The position numbers and the translations under genes are program-made. From Pohlia nutans (Eukaryota; Streptophyta; Bryopsida; Bryales; Mniaceae): a DNA stretch of 64,000 nucleotides. The stretch spans positions 3,301,501 through 3,365,500 of the forward strand of contig CM040102.1 of NCBI GenBank assembly GCA_022496805.1. The letters run 5' to 3'. Of the stretch, positions 35,100 through 46,939 are shown piece after piece (within the stretch, counting starts at the first letter, position 1; each line of letters begins with the position of its first letter). The notes under the pieces are model-generated. The model was given only the letters and a program-made list of their open reading frames with translations, was not told the DNA's origin and ran no database searches.

Positions 35100-36565
35100 T
35101 GGCATTGAAAATGAAAACTTCAATACAAAATTAAGGTGGAATGACCCATATCCACTCAACCTACATTTATGTCATGTAGGTGCTCTCAACAATTGTCACC
35201 CAAGGAACCTAAAACCAACCACTTGTAATCCCCAAAGAACCTAAACCCATCCAATGGGGCTTTTATAAATGAACAAAATTGGGACTTCTACGATGATACT
35301 TTTTATATTAGAAAAAACACCACCTAATGTAGAAACATTTGAATCATTCAAAATAAGCAATTTAGCATAGTTGGAAGCACTTTTTTCCAACTAGAATATT
35401 TTTAGGAATTAACAATAATTTTACAAGAAGAAAATAGAATTTGAAGATAAGTCATGTAATTGCCATGTATTTTCATAGTGGAAGGGACCACTTAACTACC
35501 CCTATAAACAAATCTCTATAAAATCCAAACTTGACCAATGAAAATTAAGTTTCGGACATTAGAGTTATCCACAAAGTAGTCCCAAGTAGGGTGACTGGAC
35601 TATAGTTTTCAAAAAGAGAGGTTCAGTCCTCTATAGAAGTAGACATGTCAGTTGCCTGAAAAAAACTACAGGTCTGAAGTTTGTAAAAACCAAAAACGGT
35701 GCCTTTGGATTTGACAACCTCAGTTTTTGTCAGTCTGACAATACTAGCAGTAGGCAGCCAATCACCAGACAGAGCAGCGCTGACCCGGCCATGCAGTAGC
35801 TAAATCAAGGAAATTTGCAGACCTTGCTGGCCTTGCTGCTGGCCTTGCCGGCCTACTGACGTGCAGCTAAAACAAGAAAATTTGGCCCCCCTCCATTTGC
35901 GCAGCTGGTTTTTCGATTTCCACAAAAAATTGATTTCTGCCTATGTCAGAGGGGATGAGTTTGCGGAAAACTCTATTTTAAAAGAACTTTACGGGATAGT
36001 TTGAAAGCAAGAATGGATAAAGGGACGGAATTAAACATTTCTAACTTAAATTTACATGGAGGCTCACAAACCATCCCAAGCAGGAATTTTTTAGTGGCAG
36101 AGTCACAGTGGTCTAAATTTGGAGGGACCACCTTCCATTGCATGCATGGAGCACTACTACAATGCAAAAAACAAGCCCTGATCCCAAGAGCAGGCACAGG
36201 TTCATCCACACTAAACTAAGTTGTGCAAAGAAATATCAAATAACATTGAATATTGAAACTTCAATACATAATTAAGGTAGAATGACATTTAACCGTCCAC
36301 CCGCACATAGGTGCCCTCAACAACTGCCACCCAAGGAACCCAAAACCAATCCCTGATGAACCTAAAACCAACCACTTATAACCAAATTGGGGGCTTCTAC
36401 ATGTAGGCAGAGTTGGGACTTCTAGGATGCAATTCATGATACTTTGTGTAGGGAAAAACACCACCTATATGTCACAAGTAGGATATAACTATCTCGAGCT
36501 TCTACAAGTAGAGTTGGGACTTCTTTTTGTGTAGGGAAAAACACCACCTATATGTCACAAGGTAT
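35100..36565. repeat. Direct repeat pair, 35,100-35,345 and 36,225-36,480
   Basis: The two segments share ordered words such as ACTTCAATACA, GGTGC(T/C)CTCAACAA, CACCCAAGGAACC and AAAACACCACCTA. 36,481-36,565 repeats the last part again. The sequence between (35,346-36,224) has no supported gene; the open frames there overlap on both strands without a domain. Confidence 0.6.
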
Positions 36566-36925
36566 AACTATCATTTCACTTTAAGAATTCCTATGAATTT
36601 ACAATTTATTTGATTTTTTTTATGAATCTTATCCCTCTATCAGCCAAAAAAAACAGTAGTCCCAGTTTGATTTTCAAAACAATTGCAGGCTTGCTCCTGG
36701 ACGTTGTCTAATGTCTACTACAAGCTTCCTGTGCGATTTGAAATATCGTAATCGAGCTCCATTCATCAATGAAACGGGGACTCTGAGCAGAAAAACGTAA
36801 AGAGAATGCGCAGATGCAGCCTACTACTATTCATTTTAGCAGAACATTAAGTGTTGTCTATATCAAGCTTAAATGAATGGGTGGTTTAAGGGCATTCTAC
36901 CTTAGGAGAGAGGATGCAAGTGAGT

Positions 36926-39900
36926 CTATTCGCGTGTGGGAAGATGCGCTTCTAGCCACGAAAACATGTCGCCAAAGACCTGCTCAACTCCTTCATCGGG
37001 TTCACCGACGAGCTGGTGCCACATGCCTGGGTAGACATGCAACGTTTTGTCGGCGCTGCCTGCATTCCGGTGAAGCATCTTGCTCCCATCAGGATCACAC
37101 ACTACGTCCTCGTCTCCGTGACAGATGAGCAATGGGGCTGCCACCTCGGCTGCTCGAGTCTCTATCTCCTTCACAACCCGTAACAACTCCAGAGCAGTGC
37201 CAGCTCGAGGCCTGCCTGCATACCTGCAATCCAAATAGCCAAAATGATGATTCAAAACCAAGGACCTGTTGGAATTTGCCACACCATTGTATGACTTCAG
37301 CAGGAATTTAGGACCTCATTGATTTTTAATGATTTTCGTGCAACATCCAATATTTCATAGGTTCGTACATTTTTCGCACAGATTTTATGCTAGTTCTGCA
37401 CTGAATCCTCATGGCTTCTACATTCACTCTTTTTGTTATCAACAAAGTGCAGAATCCGCGCGGAATTCCTGATGTTCTCCCGAGGCCAAATCCAATTTGT
37501 ACTCGTAGAAAGGCGGTCTTTGAAAACATGTTTCTATCATTAAAAAAAACACAGGATATGACTTCTCTTGAATCATTTTTTGAACTCAACTTGAATCATT
37601 TTTTCAAATGATATGGAAGCAGCCATTTGAGCACATGTTTTCACATCCGTGGTCACATGTATAAGCAATGCATGCATCCTTTTTCTTCTTTGAGTATTGA
37701 GAAATACTACATGCACTACATCTCTCAATTTGAAAAAGTTGGAAAACAATCAGCACTAGTAGAAAGGGTGGTCTTTGGGCGTCAAGGAATAGCGTCAAAG
37801 CGTGGTGTATTGACACTTGTTTTGTGTCAATATGGGTCTTGGGCACCACGCTCTGACACTATTCCTTGATGCCCAAAGACCACCCTTTCTACTAGTGCTG
37901 ATTGTTTTCCAACTTTTTCAAATTGAGAGATGTAGTGCATGTAGTATTTCTTGATACTCAGAAGAAAAAGAGAAAGGATGCATGTATCGCTTATACATGT
38001 GACCACGGATGTGAAAATGTGTGCTCAAATGGTTGCTTCCATAACGTTTGAAGAAATCATTCAAGTTGAGTTCAATAAATGATTCGAGAATGTATGAATG
38101 AAAAACGAGAAGTCATACCTTATATTCGTTTTAATTATAGAAACATGTTTTCAAAGTTCCTATCATCGACTATAATCTTCCTTTCTATTTTAGCTTCGGC
38201 GCATTAGGGGTTAAAGAAAGAAACCATTCGCACAAAACAGAAGCCATGCTTGAGCATTTATTTTGAAGTTGCAGCATTAAATCACCAATCTGAAAACTCT
38301 CATCTGGCACAGGCTTTGGATCAACTTAACTAGGTTTGAAACATGAATAATTATGTCGGTACAATTGGACATAAAGCTAGAAGAGAGCAAAAGACTAGGA
38401 AAATGGATACATACCTGTTTGGATTAATGCGTGCAAGATCACGTTTCCATGGCACCTTGAAGGAAACCAGAGGGATATCCTTGGTAGGAACTATTGGCCA
38501 CGTCGGAATAAAACCTGCCATCACATGAGAATGAGCAAACAAAGCGTCAGCTCTCTTGCATCTCTTGGCCAAGAACAAGAGCGCATGTACACCCAGACCT
38601 CTTTATTGTCACCCAGAATGCACATGATAATATGGAGTTCTGAAAAACATATAAAGGTGACATCAAAGAAGTACTTAGGGTCGCACGAGTCAGAAAGGTG
38701 AGTCCCACCCTTTTCACCCTCATTGAACTCCTTATTATTACATATGTAAGCAGCTTCTTTTAACATAAGAGTGTAGACGCCCAAAATGCACATAGTAATA
38801 CGAAGTTCTACAATCGATAGTGCTGCATACAAAAGTGACATTAATGAAGTATCTGGGCTTACAAAAGTTAGAAAGGTGGTACAGAGTCCTTTTCATACTT
38901 TTAAGACTCCTTATCATCACGCTTCTTTAGACATAATAATTGCACCTAATTCAACCATCATTCTCATAAAACATTTTGTAAATAATCTTTAAAGCAACTG
39001 AGTTTATTGATATTTAGTTTTGTAAATAGTAAATTGAGACTAGAGCTATGGCAAAACTTAAGTACCCTAAAAACTTGCTATAATTATTCCAACAATTGGA
39101 TTTAACTGTAAATGATTGTTTTTAGTTTTATATAATCATGTTCTTTCAATATTGATAGTAAAAACATTACTACCCAAGCTCTAAGAAATAATGACACACA
39201 ATTTTTGAACCACTTGTTATCACATTTGTAACAAAGTGAGAATACAGAGTGAGTGTTGAGCTAAGTTCGTCCATTTCTGAGGGTTTGACACACTGACAGT
39301 GTGAGTTTAGAGTGAGTTTCGACAGTCCCTTAGGGTTTGGTGAGAGAATAGAGGTCGCAAAGTTCAATTTCACAGTAGAGAGAAACCAAGACTTACCAGC
39401 AACAAGCGAAAGCAAATGCTCAGCGGGCCAAGGGGGCCTGAATTTCCCGATCCCGCACATGGCGCCATTAAGAACGACGCCGTGCCAAACCTTCGGCTGC
39501 TTCAGGTGAATGAGGATGGCGATGGCGCCACCTAAAGACTCGCCGTAAAGGAAACACGGCAAACCCCGGTTCGGCTCCAGCTCCCTCTTGGAATCGAAGA
39601 AGGCAATGCAATCCGCCACGACGAGGTTCATGTCCGGAACGTGCCCCTTCAAGCCCTCGGACTTGCCGTGCCCCTGGTGGTCGATGGCGTACACGGCGTA
39701 CCCCTGCTTGGCAATGTGGATGCACGTGAGCTGCACCAGCCATCCCGCGTCCGCGCCATAGCCGTGGCACGCGCACACCACGGCGCGTACCGGGCGGCCG
39801 GAGCTAGGGAGCCAGCTGCGCACGCACTGCTTCAGCCCGCGCGCGTTCACCAAGTACTCCTCGTGGAACGTCACGCCGTGCTTGGCGTAAAACTCCTCGG

Positions 39901-39970
39901 GCGTGTACTTGCCGAAGATGCTCGTCGCCGATGCGTCGCTCACGGGATGCGGCTCCCGCTGCTGCTCCAT
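36926..39970 (-). CDS. MAGL: Monoacylglycerol lipase-like alpha/beta hydrolase
   Basis: Three exons on the minus strand: 39,970-39,397, 38,514-38,415 and 37,223-36,926 (stop). Phases 1 and 2 match across both introns and the splice sites are GT-AG. The product is 323 residues, normal for plant MAGL/lysophospholipase-2-like serine hydrolases that release fatty acid from monoacylglycerol or lysophospholipids. Residues seen: oxyanion-loop HGYG at 69-72, nucleophile elbow GESLGG with Ser145, Asp264 in HGDEDVV and His294 in MWHQL. The cap includes IPTWPIVPTKDIP, typical of the plant family. No signal peptide is evident, so it is probably cytosolic or peripheral. Exon 1 is GC-rich compared with its surroundings. 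Intron 2 contains a 640-bp palindrome and intron 1 a diverged tandem repeat. Caffeoylshikimate esterase belongs to the same family and cannot be excluded as the activity. Confidence 0.9.
37311..37470. mobile_element. Truncated TAGGACCTCA MITE in intron 2
   Basis: TAGGACCTCATTGATTTTTA and the following 150 bases match the left part of 13,845-14,109. The right half is missing. Confidence 0.6.
37517..38155. repeat. Near-perfect 640-bp palindrome centred on a CACTA-ended element
   Basis: The sequence from 37,517 reads as the reverse complement of the sequence ending at 38,155, with few mismatches and one indel of about 20 bp. The centre is at about 37,826. The innermost 144 bp (37,754-37,897) have the termini CACTAGTAGAAAGGG and CCCTTTCTACTAGTG. 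The arms lie within intron 2 of the lipase gene and would form a long hairpin in the pre-mRNA. Confidence 0.85.
38586..38920. repeat. Diverged tandem repeat in lipase intron 1
   Basis: The units 38,586-38,742 and 38,770-38,920 share ordered words (AATGCACAT, TTCTA/TTCTG, GTGACAT, GAAGTA, AGAAAGGTG, ACTCCTTAT). Non-coding. Confidence 0.55.
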
Positions 39971-41642
39971 GGCGCCCCCTGCTCGAACAATGGCAATTTC
40001 TCTCAATCGATTTTCACAAAGAAAGGAAGAATGGTTTTGCTCAATTGCAAGCTCACCGACGACTAGCTCGAAGAATTCAGAGCGAGTGCAGTGGAGATTG
40101 TGCGAGGTGCAGAGCCGTGATCCATGAAGGAGCAACAGCGCGTTCGCTGCGTGATGGCTGCCTGATCATGGAGTACCTTGACAATGAATGCTGTACTCTC
40201 ACACCTCTGTATTATCACGTGCTCTCTATTATCATCAAACCCTCCTGGAGACTGGACTCGTTAGATGTCCCCTTCGGTGCTTTTTGTTTTGTGAGGGTGG
40301 TTGGGCTTTTAGCTCTTTATATGATTGTGTGGTACTTGTTAGGCAGGATCTTAGGTGTGATATGGAACCTTTCTACATTGAATTCTAGCATATTGAATGT
40401 CCACTATTTCTCATAATGACTATAATTCATTGATTTTACTAGAAATTTTGTATTACTATTATGACATTAGAATTTTGTTATAATCCAAGAGTGGCTTGCT
40501 AAATAATTTAAGTATTGGGAAGATTTTCTACATGACAAACTCGTCTTGCTTACATTTATTCTCTCAAAAACAGTCATGGTCTCTAAAGGGTTAACCCCTA
40601 AACGTTCAGAAAGTGAACGATGTACAAAATCAAATAAAAATTTCTCATTTGTTATCCACTTTTTGCAGTATGGATTTTTTAATATATATTTTATAAGAAT
40701 TTAACTTCATGTATGTGTGATCCAATTATTCATAATGCACAACTTTTATTCATATATGAAGTTCAAAATGTCCCTCTTAATTACATTTTTTATAAGGCAT
40801 TTTTGAAATTCTCCAAATCTGGAAAAGTGAGGACGTTTAGGGGTTGACCAAAATACTTATTAACAAAAGAGCTGAATTAACTTTGCTTCCTTTTCAAAAC
40901 CTTGCCTAAACTTATGCTTCTCATTTAAGTTAAAAAAATAACAACTTTATTCTTTAGAACTTGACAGGAGGGAGACCACCAAAGAGAGGAACTTTGTCCC
41001 AAAGGGCCAATCTGAATGAAGTGTCTATTGGGGAAGTGCTACCGATGGCCCTTGATGCCGAGACCACCACTTGAATTGTTTGCTATCTCAAAAGTGTAAA
41101 GACAGCTTACCTCCTCACCAAGACTACAAGCCTCCGATCTTGGAGTGGACGGTCAGATGGTCTCAGTTGGAGCGATAACGGAATCCGCAACATATATCAA
41201 TGTCTGATGAAATGAAAGGAGTCCAAGCTTCACCCGTTTTAACTGCTCCTTCATAGACACGGTTCAATTCACATACTTGCATTCGCACGATGCACTGTTG
41301 ATCGTAGACTCACCTTCAACGCAGCCAGCAGTGTTAATTGAATCAAATTTGAATTCTGCCACAGACTCGATCAATTGCAGTGAATATGAAACATGTGAAA
41401 CTAGTGTCTTGCTTGAGCTTTTGCTTGGGCTTGGGTTTGGGCTTGACCTACCTGGACCTCCACACCTGGCTTGCAACTTAAATGACCTTGATCTGAGAAA
41501 GCGTTTGTGTCACCTGTTGCTTGGTGTTCATTGTGCAAATTTCGAATGGCGATTGATCGAAGCGTTTTCGAGGATCCGCGCGTTACCTGGTGAGAGGTTC
41601 AAAGTTTTTTTTTGCATTAGGGAAAAACCTTCAGGTTTCAAG
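39971..41642. promoter_or_regulatory. Divergent intergenic region, lipase and RIB43A genes
   Basis: Both starts point away from this 1.67-kb region, so it must hold both promoters. A TTAA-type MITE lies at 40,595-40,843. I recognise no specific promoter element. The open frame at 41,277-41,642 runs into the RIB43A start and could be leader. Confidence 0.5.
40595..40843. mobile_element. TTAA-type MITE, CCCCTAAACGTTC subfamily
   Basis: The termini are CCCCTAAACGTTC and GGACGTTTAGGGG, with TTAA on the left and the diverged TTGA on the right. It resembles the element at 48,002-48,313 at its ends. Confidence 0.65.
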
Positions 41643-43090
41643 ATGGCAGGGATGTCCGGGTCCAGCCCGTATGCCGTGCTCGGCACACGGGAATTTTCTC
41701 GAGTACGCCAGTTTGACATGGAAGAAAGGAGGAAAAGGATTCTCGGAAACCCTAAGGCCAAGATTGCGGTACTGATTTCACTCACCGTATGTCAGTTAAT
41801 TGATTTCTGTGCCGACTCCAAATAGAATAGTTGTTTCCAAATGGCCATTCTATCATGTCAGCTCCAAGTCGAAATTTGAACTTTGGTCACACACCAGGTG
41901 GACAAGGAAGCCCTGGACAAGCAAGTGAAAGATGAGATTGAGTACCGACTCAAACAAGAGAAAGCCAAGGAGCAATTCGGTGTGTAGTCTAACATCGATC
42001 TTCTCAATAAATTTCAACTCCTTAGTAGAAATTCGTGTCTAAATTTCAATCTGCAGCATTGCTAACTGATATTCTGAACGAGTGGCAGAGCAATGGGAGC
42101 TTGCGAAAATCGAATCCATGAAGAAAGCCGAAGAAGTAATCGAGTAAGACTCACCTCTAAAAATACGCTTCAGTTTCTGCAATAGCTTTGAATAATTATA
42201 AGTTCTTCCCAAGGTCTTACACAAGTGGCCGGGTCTTCGGATTTGATCTCAACAGAAGGGACAGGAAGATCAACAGCATGGAGTACGAGCAGTACTGGCA
42301 AGAGCAGCGGAAGTGCAGAGTACAAAGAGAGGTGGACGAGAAAATGCACCTTCTCTCCGTCAATGACAGGGCAAGTACCGTTACTAACTTTGACACAAAA
42401 TCCGAACAGGTTGTTGAACTTTGTGATAGACATAATAGTAGAAAGAGAGATCATCAAGTGCGGCCACTAACCCGTCGTTGTTTTGTGGCGATTTCAGATC
42501 GGGCCTTTCGACAAACTCCGCTATGACGACCAAGACTTGGAGCCGCAGAAAGCTTCCGCAATCCAGCTATCTGTGAATCATACTAGGTTATGGCAAGAAC
42601 AACTGGCTATGCAGAAGAAAGAGCAGGAGTCCAAGGCCAGAATTGACTCGATCCAAAAGGACATTGAAAACCGAAAACGCATGCGACTTTTGGAAGAAAA
42701 TGTAAGTATTCGATCGCCTTCCTCTTTGACATACTTCGAAATAAAATGCAAGGATTGCTCACGTATCTGCACTGTGTAATAGATCAAGGCACAAATCTTC
42801 GACCGAGATAAAAAGATCGAGAGAGAGATGTTGAATAGGAGCCAAGAAAAATTTAAAGAGTAAGCACTCTGTCCCTATTGAAATTCATGTTCTGCTTGGA
42901 GAAATCTGTCACAGTTTCCGGCTTCATTTTCGTCTTCTGTCTTCTTTTGGTTGCTGCGATGCATCAATACGCAAAATTCTGACGAGGAAACTGGCATATT
43001 GATTACAGAGCTCAACTCGAGCACATGGAGAACCACATGTACCAGATTGCGCCCGAGTACTTCGATCAATTCCAGACAACTGCTCGCTGA
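41643..43090 (+). CDS. RIB43A-like ciliary/flagellar microtubule protein
   Basis: Seven exons: 41,643-41,768, 41,898-41,979, 42,089-42,143, 42,214-42,409, 42,498-42,701, 42,783-42,859 and 43,009-43,090 (stop). All phases match. Exon 4 could instead end at 42,370 with a GC donor (GCAAGT), also in frame. The product is about 273 (or 260) residues, highly charged and coiled-coil. Family hallmarks are the N-terminal ...KIAVDKEALDKQV block and the C-terminal YFDQFQTTAR, which matches the YF-QFNT-SR end of RIB43A proteins. These proteins lie on the doublet-microtubule ribbon of cilia and flagella. Seed plants without motile sperm are not expected to keep the gene, so it points to a plant with flagellated gametes. 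The length is shorter than the roughly 380 residues of animal members; I saw no missing exon. Confidence 0.8.
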
Positions 43091-43515
43091 GGCCAGATAC
43101 AGCTGCTGCTGCGGATCATTTCATCAAGACAGATCACTAATCATGGTCATTGTTGGAGTACATTTGAGAGGTTCGAGTCAGGGCTAATTAAGCCTTGCAG
43201 CTCATAGTACTGAGACTCTACCACTATATTTTAGTCAGCAAGTAATTACGATACAAGTAACACGAAAATGATATCCTCGATGTTGAATCTCTCCGTTCTC
43301 TTCTGTCACAGTAAACAGAATAGTTTTCCTCGATGAGCTTTCGAACAGGACCTACCGCAAACTTACTTGTTGCAAACTTACTTACTGGCCGAAGTTTCGC
43401 AAACATTTGTCTCTCAACTCGTGATTTCGAAACAAAGATCGATATATACAGGTCTTATACCTGTCTTGTATATCATAATGATTTTTATTTAATTACTCAA
43501 TCTCCATTGTTTCAG

Positions 43516-43657
43516 AAAGCTACAGCATGACCAGAGAATGCTGAATGACGTAAGTTCCTTAAGAGACGATGAACAATTACCTATCCAAAAATCATCATCT
43601 CAAGAGCAACACCGGGCGAGTGAGCAAACTTCCGCCGCGCCCAATCTATATTATTAA
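43516..43657 (+). other. Possible alternative last exon of the RIB43A gene
   Basis: TTTCAG at 43,510-43,515 precedes a frame that joins in phase to exon 6 (ending GA at 42,859). It reads KLQHDQRMLND, then continues to a stop at 43,655-43,657. A GTAAGT donor after LND would also fit an internal exon. Using it would replace the conserved C-terminus, so it may be a pseudo-exon. Confidence 0.3.
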
Positions 43658-44491
43658 ATGAGCAGTGTCACTAAATGTGTCACGAATTCATCCAAATCAT
43701 TTTTCATCCGATAAGATGAAGGTACTATGTTTCACAATTTCATGTCTTACGGTAATGCAAAGTGGAAAAAAACCAATTCAAACATGATACTATTGCATTA
43801 CTATAACTATTTTCATTGAACGAAATCAAGAAAACCTTTGTCCTTTGTGACCAAAAGCACTCACCAACTCTGTCCTATGTCATCAAATGCACTCACCAAC
43901 TCTGGAATGGCTCAAAATAGCAACTGACAAGCAACTAGTTTCCTTGTAGTGCATTGCAATGGACTTTTTTCTAGTTCCATTTACTTGCCGTTTATACATA
44001 TCCACGAAGAGTTCACAGAATTTGCCAAGTGACGTTCACGATCACACGGAACTTCCAACCGTCACGTCTGCAAGGATTGCACCAAACGGCTGCACGCTTC
44101 ATAGATATACAGCAGCCAGAAACAGAGATTTACAGATAGAGAGCCCTGTGTACACTAATTCTATTCATCTTCGAAGTCTAACTGTCAGATTGCTAGGAGC
44201 CAGCCCCCATGCGCTTCCACAATCTTTATCTCTGTCTTGAAAGCTGCTTGACATTGGCTCAATTCCAATTAACGATGTTACGCATACCTCTGCAATTAGG
44301 ACCAAAAGAACCGTGTCCACCATCATGGAAAGAGCGGTGAAATGTGACGATTGAACAAGGAGGACGAGTCTTTTGAATTGGCATATATGCGGATCAACGA
44401 CATAATCCTGCTGCTACTTGTGTGAATTAGTTGTTAGTAGCAATTGCTTTCATGAGAACGTACGTGATAAGGAGCGGCCGTGAAATGAGAG
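43658..44491. other. Intergenic, no gene seen
   Basis: Probable 3' flank of the RIB43A gene and 5' flank of the next gene. No recognisable element. Confidence 0.45.
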
Positions 44492-45318
44492 TTGCATGAC
44501 GCAAGGAGAACGTTGTTCGGTGCTGCAGTGAAGATGAATACTTCCTTCCGGGGCTCGAAATCACCAACCAAGACCGATTCCAGCAAACAATCGACCATGC
44601 CGACCAGCCCTAGTATGGCAGGCCACGGCTCGGCGTCCGTGCCTCTCTCATACTTAAGCAACCGGGATCTTGGTAAGCAAACTCTATCACCTACCGATAT
44701 CCTTACCATTGCATACATAATTTCATATCCACACTTTGTCTTACACTGTTTTTTTCTCTGTTATTAAAAGACTCTGTTCTTAAGCTGTAAGAAAGATTGA
44801 AAAACGTTAAAAAGACAGGAAAACATTCAAATTGTCGCTGAATTAGAAACTGCAGAACGAGAACGAGGATACTCCGTTTTCGCGTAACGGAGAGTCAAGC
44901 AAGTCGGTCCCGAAAATTTAATTACCTTTCCTTGTGATAGATTGATTTCCTACATGCGAACAGCGATAACGAACGTCGCGGTGCGCCATTGCTAATGTAT
45001 AGTGCATTTTGTCGGTTTTTAGGGCGGATTTTTCTTATTGCTGTGCTTGGAATTATTGCAGCGCGGTACAGCGGGAGGGGAAACGGCAACGTGAATTTCT
45101 TGCAGAAGAACCGGAATGCATGCAGCCGTAACGGGAGTAATAATCCAGCGGGAGGATCCTCGCCACCGCGAAGCAAGATCGGACAAGCTCCCATGATCGG
45201 CGACGCGCTCGGCACTCCCAGCAACAAAGGCTCCAGCTCGTTCATGAGCGCCGGCCACAATGGCGTCAGGGATCCCAACCTCAAAGGCGGTTTCAAGAAG
45301 CGGGACAGTTCCTTTTGA
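44492..45318 (+). CDS. Small Ser/Asn/Gly-rich orphan protein, two exons
   Basis: Exon 1 (44,492-44,672) ends at a GTAAGC donor. Exon 2 (45,062-45,318) follows an acceptor TTATTGCAG and joins in phase (Gly/Ala codon split G|CG). The product is 145 residues, or 131 from the second Met at 44,534. It is basic and rich in Ser, Asn, Gly and Pro, with no transmembrane segment or domain I recognise; it is probably largely disordered. Both exons have more GC than the flanks. The gene lies between the RIB43A gene and the 3' end of the PI-synthase-like gene. It could also be a lineage-specific or spurious model. Confidence 0.4.
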
Positions 45319-46525
45319 TGTTGCGGCTTCCGAGAATTCGACCGCATGCTCGAAGGGCTGCTCTCTGGAACATACTCTCGGCGCGAAAAATCTTGTAAAA
45401 CAAAAAGGTGTGAGACAATGTCTCTGGAACACAATAGCTTCTAGAACCAGAGCGAATTCCATAGCTCTGTGTCCTCCTGTCATGAAGATGACAATGCACC
45501 TACATCAGTTATTTCTCTGACAATTCTTGAAACTTGTTTCTTTCTTCAAGAACTCAGAAAATGGCCATTCGGTGATCGTGATCTAACAATTGCAGCAACA
45601 ACAAGATGCTCCAGGTGTCCCTCTCTATTATGACATGTTTAGGAAGCTCTAACTTCAAGGTGGCAGGCATGGATTAGTCACAGAAATGACTTGTCACATG
45701 TGTATTGCTTGAAACAATGATATCATCATATTATGGAGTGTCAAGTTATGGAGTGATATCGTCATATTATGGAGTGTCAAATTATGGAGGGTAGACTGTA
45801 CACGCTTTCTTCTATTTAATGTAACTTCAACAGTGTAGCAATAGAGTGAAATGAATTCTGCTTGTTAAATTGTGGACACCGTCCGTCAAGCAACAAGTGA
45901 TGAGTCAACACGGGATCCGAAGATCGGTAATCAATAGGTACACTAATTCATGGTGTTTCTACTGCTTTATAGGATTAAAAAAAAGTATATCATACACTAA
46001 ATAGAATTAAGACTGTAACGTCCGCTGATCGTCACACGCGCGATAGATTCTTTGTAAAAAAATTCTCATTGCAATACCTTGGTTAATACAAAGATTTGGT
46101 TTCAACACCCCTGACCATCTTGCTGTGGATCTTTACCTTTTCAATGAGCTACAATAAGTTTCAAAAACCTTCTCTGAAACCCAGTTCTCAGATTTCAACA
46201 CAATCTTGGTCCGTATTCTTAGTTCTCCTCATCCTCTGCACAGAAAAAAATGCAAAAATATCAAGACTAGCGACCTTCTTAGTGAGAAGGCATAGCATTC
46301 TTTAAGCAAAGGACTGCAGTGAAAGGTAAAAATAATCTAGGAATCTGTCACATGAGTTGTCAATAACCACAGAACCTGCAAATCCAAGTTTGGAATACCT
46401 AAAAATCTTAATCGCTAAATATTAAACTCTAAACTCTGATAACAGGGAAAATATTCGAACTTCTTTTATTTTTATTTTTTATGGGAGCTTTTTGGCTTGC
46501 TAAACAACGGTATGTACTATTATTA
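45319..46525. other. Intergenic, no gene seen
   Basis: A short GATATCNTCATATTATGGAGTGTCAA word is repeated twice at 45,719-45,790. No supported exon was found; the 69-codon frame at 46,096 has no recognisable feature. Confidence 0.45.
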
Positions 46526-46939
46526 GAGCATCTGCACACCCTTCTCCCTCAATTCCCCCCTTCACCACTATCATCACATTCAAAATTTGGTGTCTCCCTC
46601 AATTCACCCCTTCACCACTATCATCACATTCAAAATTTGGTGTCACAAGCTATCGTCTCCACACCCTTGAATTGCTATGCGTCTCTCTATATAATCTGTG
46701 AACCAATCACAATCACTATACATGGGTAATCATTATTGTTCATCAATTTATGATACTGAGCCCTTCCTTATATTAGGTCTAGAGGAGGTAACACTATATC
46801 ATGTTCACATTTTGTGGCTCTCACCATCACTATATCATCATCATATTCCGTGGCTCCAACATGCCTTGAATATGCAACATTAAATACAAGCACTTTTCAT
46901 TCACTTTTCAAAGTCAACTGAGAATGGGTGCAGATGCTC
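46526..46939. mobile_element. TTA-flanked PIF/Harbinger-like MITE (414 bp)
   Basis: The termini GAGCATCTGCACACCC and GGGTGCAGATGCTC are perfect inverted repeats, flanked on both sides by TTA. Inside, a unit of about 52 bp (CCTCAATTC...TTTGGTGTC) is repeated twice at 46,548-46,644. Non-coding. Confidence 0.75.

Noticed and set aside
39312..40416. GC-rich open frames on the plus strand and in a second minus frame
   Set aside because: They overlap exon 1 of the lipase gene, whose catalytic motifs fix the real frame.
43165..43185. GGTTCGAGTCAGG word as a tRNA B box
   Set aside because: No A box, no acceptor-stem pairing and no terminator at the expected spacing.
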